Notes under the pieces: model-generated | The model's input: only the letters and a program-made list of their open reading frames with translations | Told to the model about the DNA's origin: nothing | Databases searched by the model: none | DNA from: Mycobacterium intermedium | GTDB lineage: Bacteria; Actinomycetota; Actinomycetes; Mycobacteriales; Mycobacteriaceae | Direction of reading: 5' to 3' | Assembly (NCBI RefSeq): GCF_002086275.1 | Contig: NZ_MVHT01000063.1 | Coordinates: forward strand, 1 to 39,784 | DNA: 39,784 bases | Part shown: in pieces, positions 39,217 through 39,784 of the stretch | Position numbering within the stretch: the stretch's first letter is position 1 | How the letters are laid out: the number at the start of each line of letters is the position of its first letter | Program-made: the position numbers and the translations under genes

Positions 39217-39784
39217 TGTCCTTTTTTATTTTTGTCACCCCTGAATTTATTGGTAGCGCGTCGGCGGAATTGAGTGGGATCGGTTCGACCGTGCAGGCGG
39301 CCAATGCGGCCGCGGCGGGTGCGACGACGCAGATTGCGGCTGCCGGCGCCGACGAGGTGTCTGCGGTGATCGCGACCCTGTTCGGCGGGTTCGCTCGGGA
39401 GTATCAGGCGTTGGGGGCTCAGGCGGCCACCTTTCACGACCAATTTGTGCAGGCGCTGAGGTCGGGCGCTGGGGCGTATGCGGCGGCCGAGGCGGAGAAC
39501 GCATCGCCGCTGCAAGCGCTCGAAAAGCAAGTTTTGGACGCGGTCAATGCGCAGACTCAGGCACTGTTCCACCGCCCGTTGATCGGCGACGGCGCCAACG
39601 GCGCCGCGGAGACTGGCCAGGCCGGTGGCGCTGGCGGCCTCTTGTTCGGCAATGGCGGCAACGGCGGGTCAGGAGCGGCCGGGCAGGCTGGCGGCGCCGG
39701 CGGCGCGGCCGGCCTGTTCGGTAACGGCGGGGCCGGCGGCGCCGGCGGGGTGGGCGCGGTCGGCGGCGTTGGCGGGGCCGGCGG
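39217..39784 (+). CDS. PE_PGRS family protein, N-terminal part (runs off right edge)
   Basis: The PE domain (~1-105) reads MSFFIFVTPEFIGSASAELSGIGSTVQAANAAAAGATTQ ... EYQALGAQAATFHDQFVQALRSGAGAYAAAEAENA, with the Pro-Glu pair at residues 9-10. It is followed by the linker VLDAVNAQTQALFHRPLIGDGANGA and then Gly-Ala-rich PGRS repeats (GGAGG/NGGNGG) that continue past the window. The start is a TTG at 39217, with GGAG seven bases upstream; most PE genes begin MSF with ATG or GTG. PE_PGRS proteins go to the cell surface through ESX-5 and are found mainly in slow-growing pathogenic mycobacteria. The gene is divergent from groESL across a 490-base gap. Confidence 0.95.

Noticed and set aside
39590..39784. 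GGC-rich repeats considered as a repeat array
   Set aside because: They are the in-frame PGRS region of the PE_PGRS protein.

Overview
The window reads as chromosomal DNA of a slow-growing, pathogen-type Mycobacterium. The GC content is high. There is a wax-ester/diacylglycerol synthase, a GroEL with the histidine-rich tail of mycobacterial GroEL1, two P450s, TM-HAMP class III cyclases and, at the right edge, the start of a PE_PGRS gene. PE_PGRS genes are typical of the M. tuberculosis/marinum/kansasii side of the genus. The species cannot be fixed from sequence alone.

Layout. (1) 1-4974: a truncated PucR-type regulator, a WS/DGAT acyltransferase, an MpaB-type oxygenase divergent from a TetR regulator with a clear palindromic operator between them, and a Cu/Zn-SOD-like lipoprotein with missing metal ligands and a Ser/Thr/Pro-rich tail. 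(2) 5021-25888: one large lipid or ring-acid catabolic block. It holds a divergent acyl-CoA dehydrogenase pair, an amidohydrolase, a small helical protein, an aldehyde dehydrogenase divergent from a GntR/FCD regulator, and then a minus-strand operon (enoyl-CoA hydratase, a tandem double GntR/FCD regulator, acyl-CoA synthetase, DUF7064-like protein, class III CoA-transferase). Divergent to that operon is a tightly overlapped plus-strand operon (P450, double hot-dog dehydratase, enoyl-CoA hydratase, APH-like phosphotransferase, AMP-ligase, LLM-type oxidoreductase, AveC-like membrane spirocyclase). (3) 25958-32174: a secreted protein, an AT-rich EEP-nuclease/HTH fusion gene, a rhodanese, an HxlR-SCP2-like regulator with a cysteine hydrolase, a second P450 next to a frameshifted MerR pseudogene, and another secreted protein. 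(4) 32303-35783: two paralogous membrane adenylyl cyclases in tandem, one broken by a one-base frameshift, with an OsmC remnant between them. (5) 36005-39784: a VOC protein, groES-groEL1 with CIRCE control and a terminator, a gene-free stretch, and the PE_PGRS start.

How it works together. The 21-kb block has CoA activation (two AMP-ligases, one CoA-transferase), dehydrogenation, hydration, oxidation (P450, LLM flavoenzyme, ALDH) and at least two FCD-type acyl/acid sensors. It looks like a self-contained pathway for a substrate I cannot name. Promoters of the block share an AGTATCCT motif. The most novel candidates are the AveC-like protein inside this catabolic operon, the tandem GntR/FCD regulator, the EEP-HTH fusion and the degenerate SodC with its mucin-like tail. 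Three genes in the right half are decayed (MerR, one cyclase, OsmC), which suggests a locus in flux.
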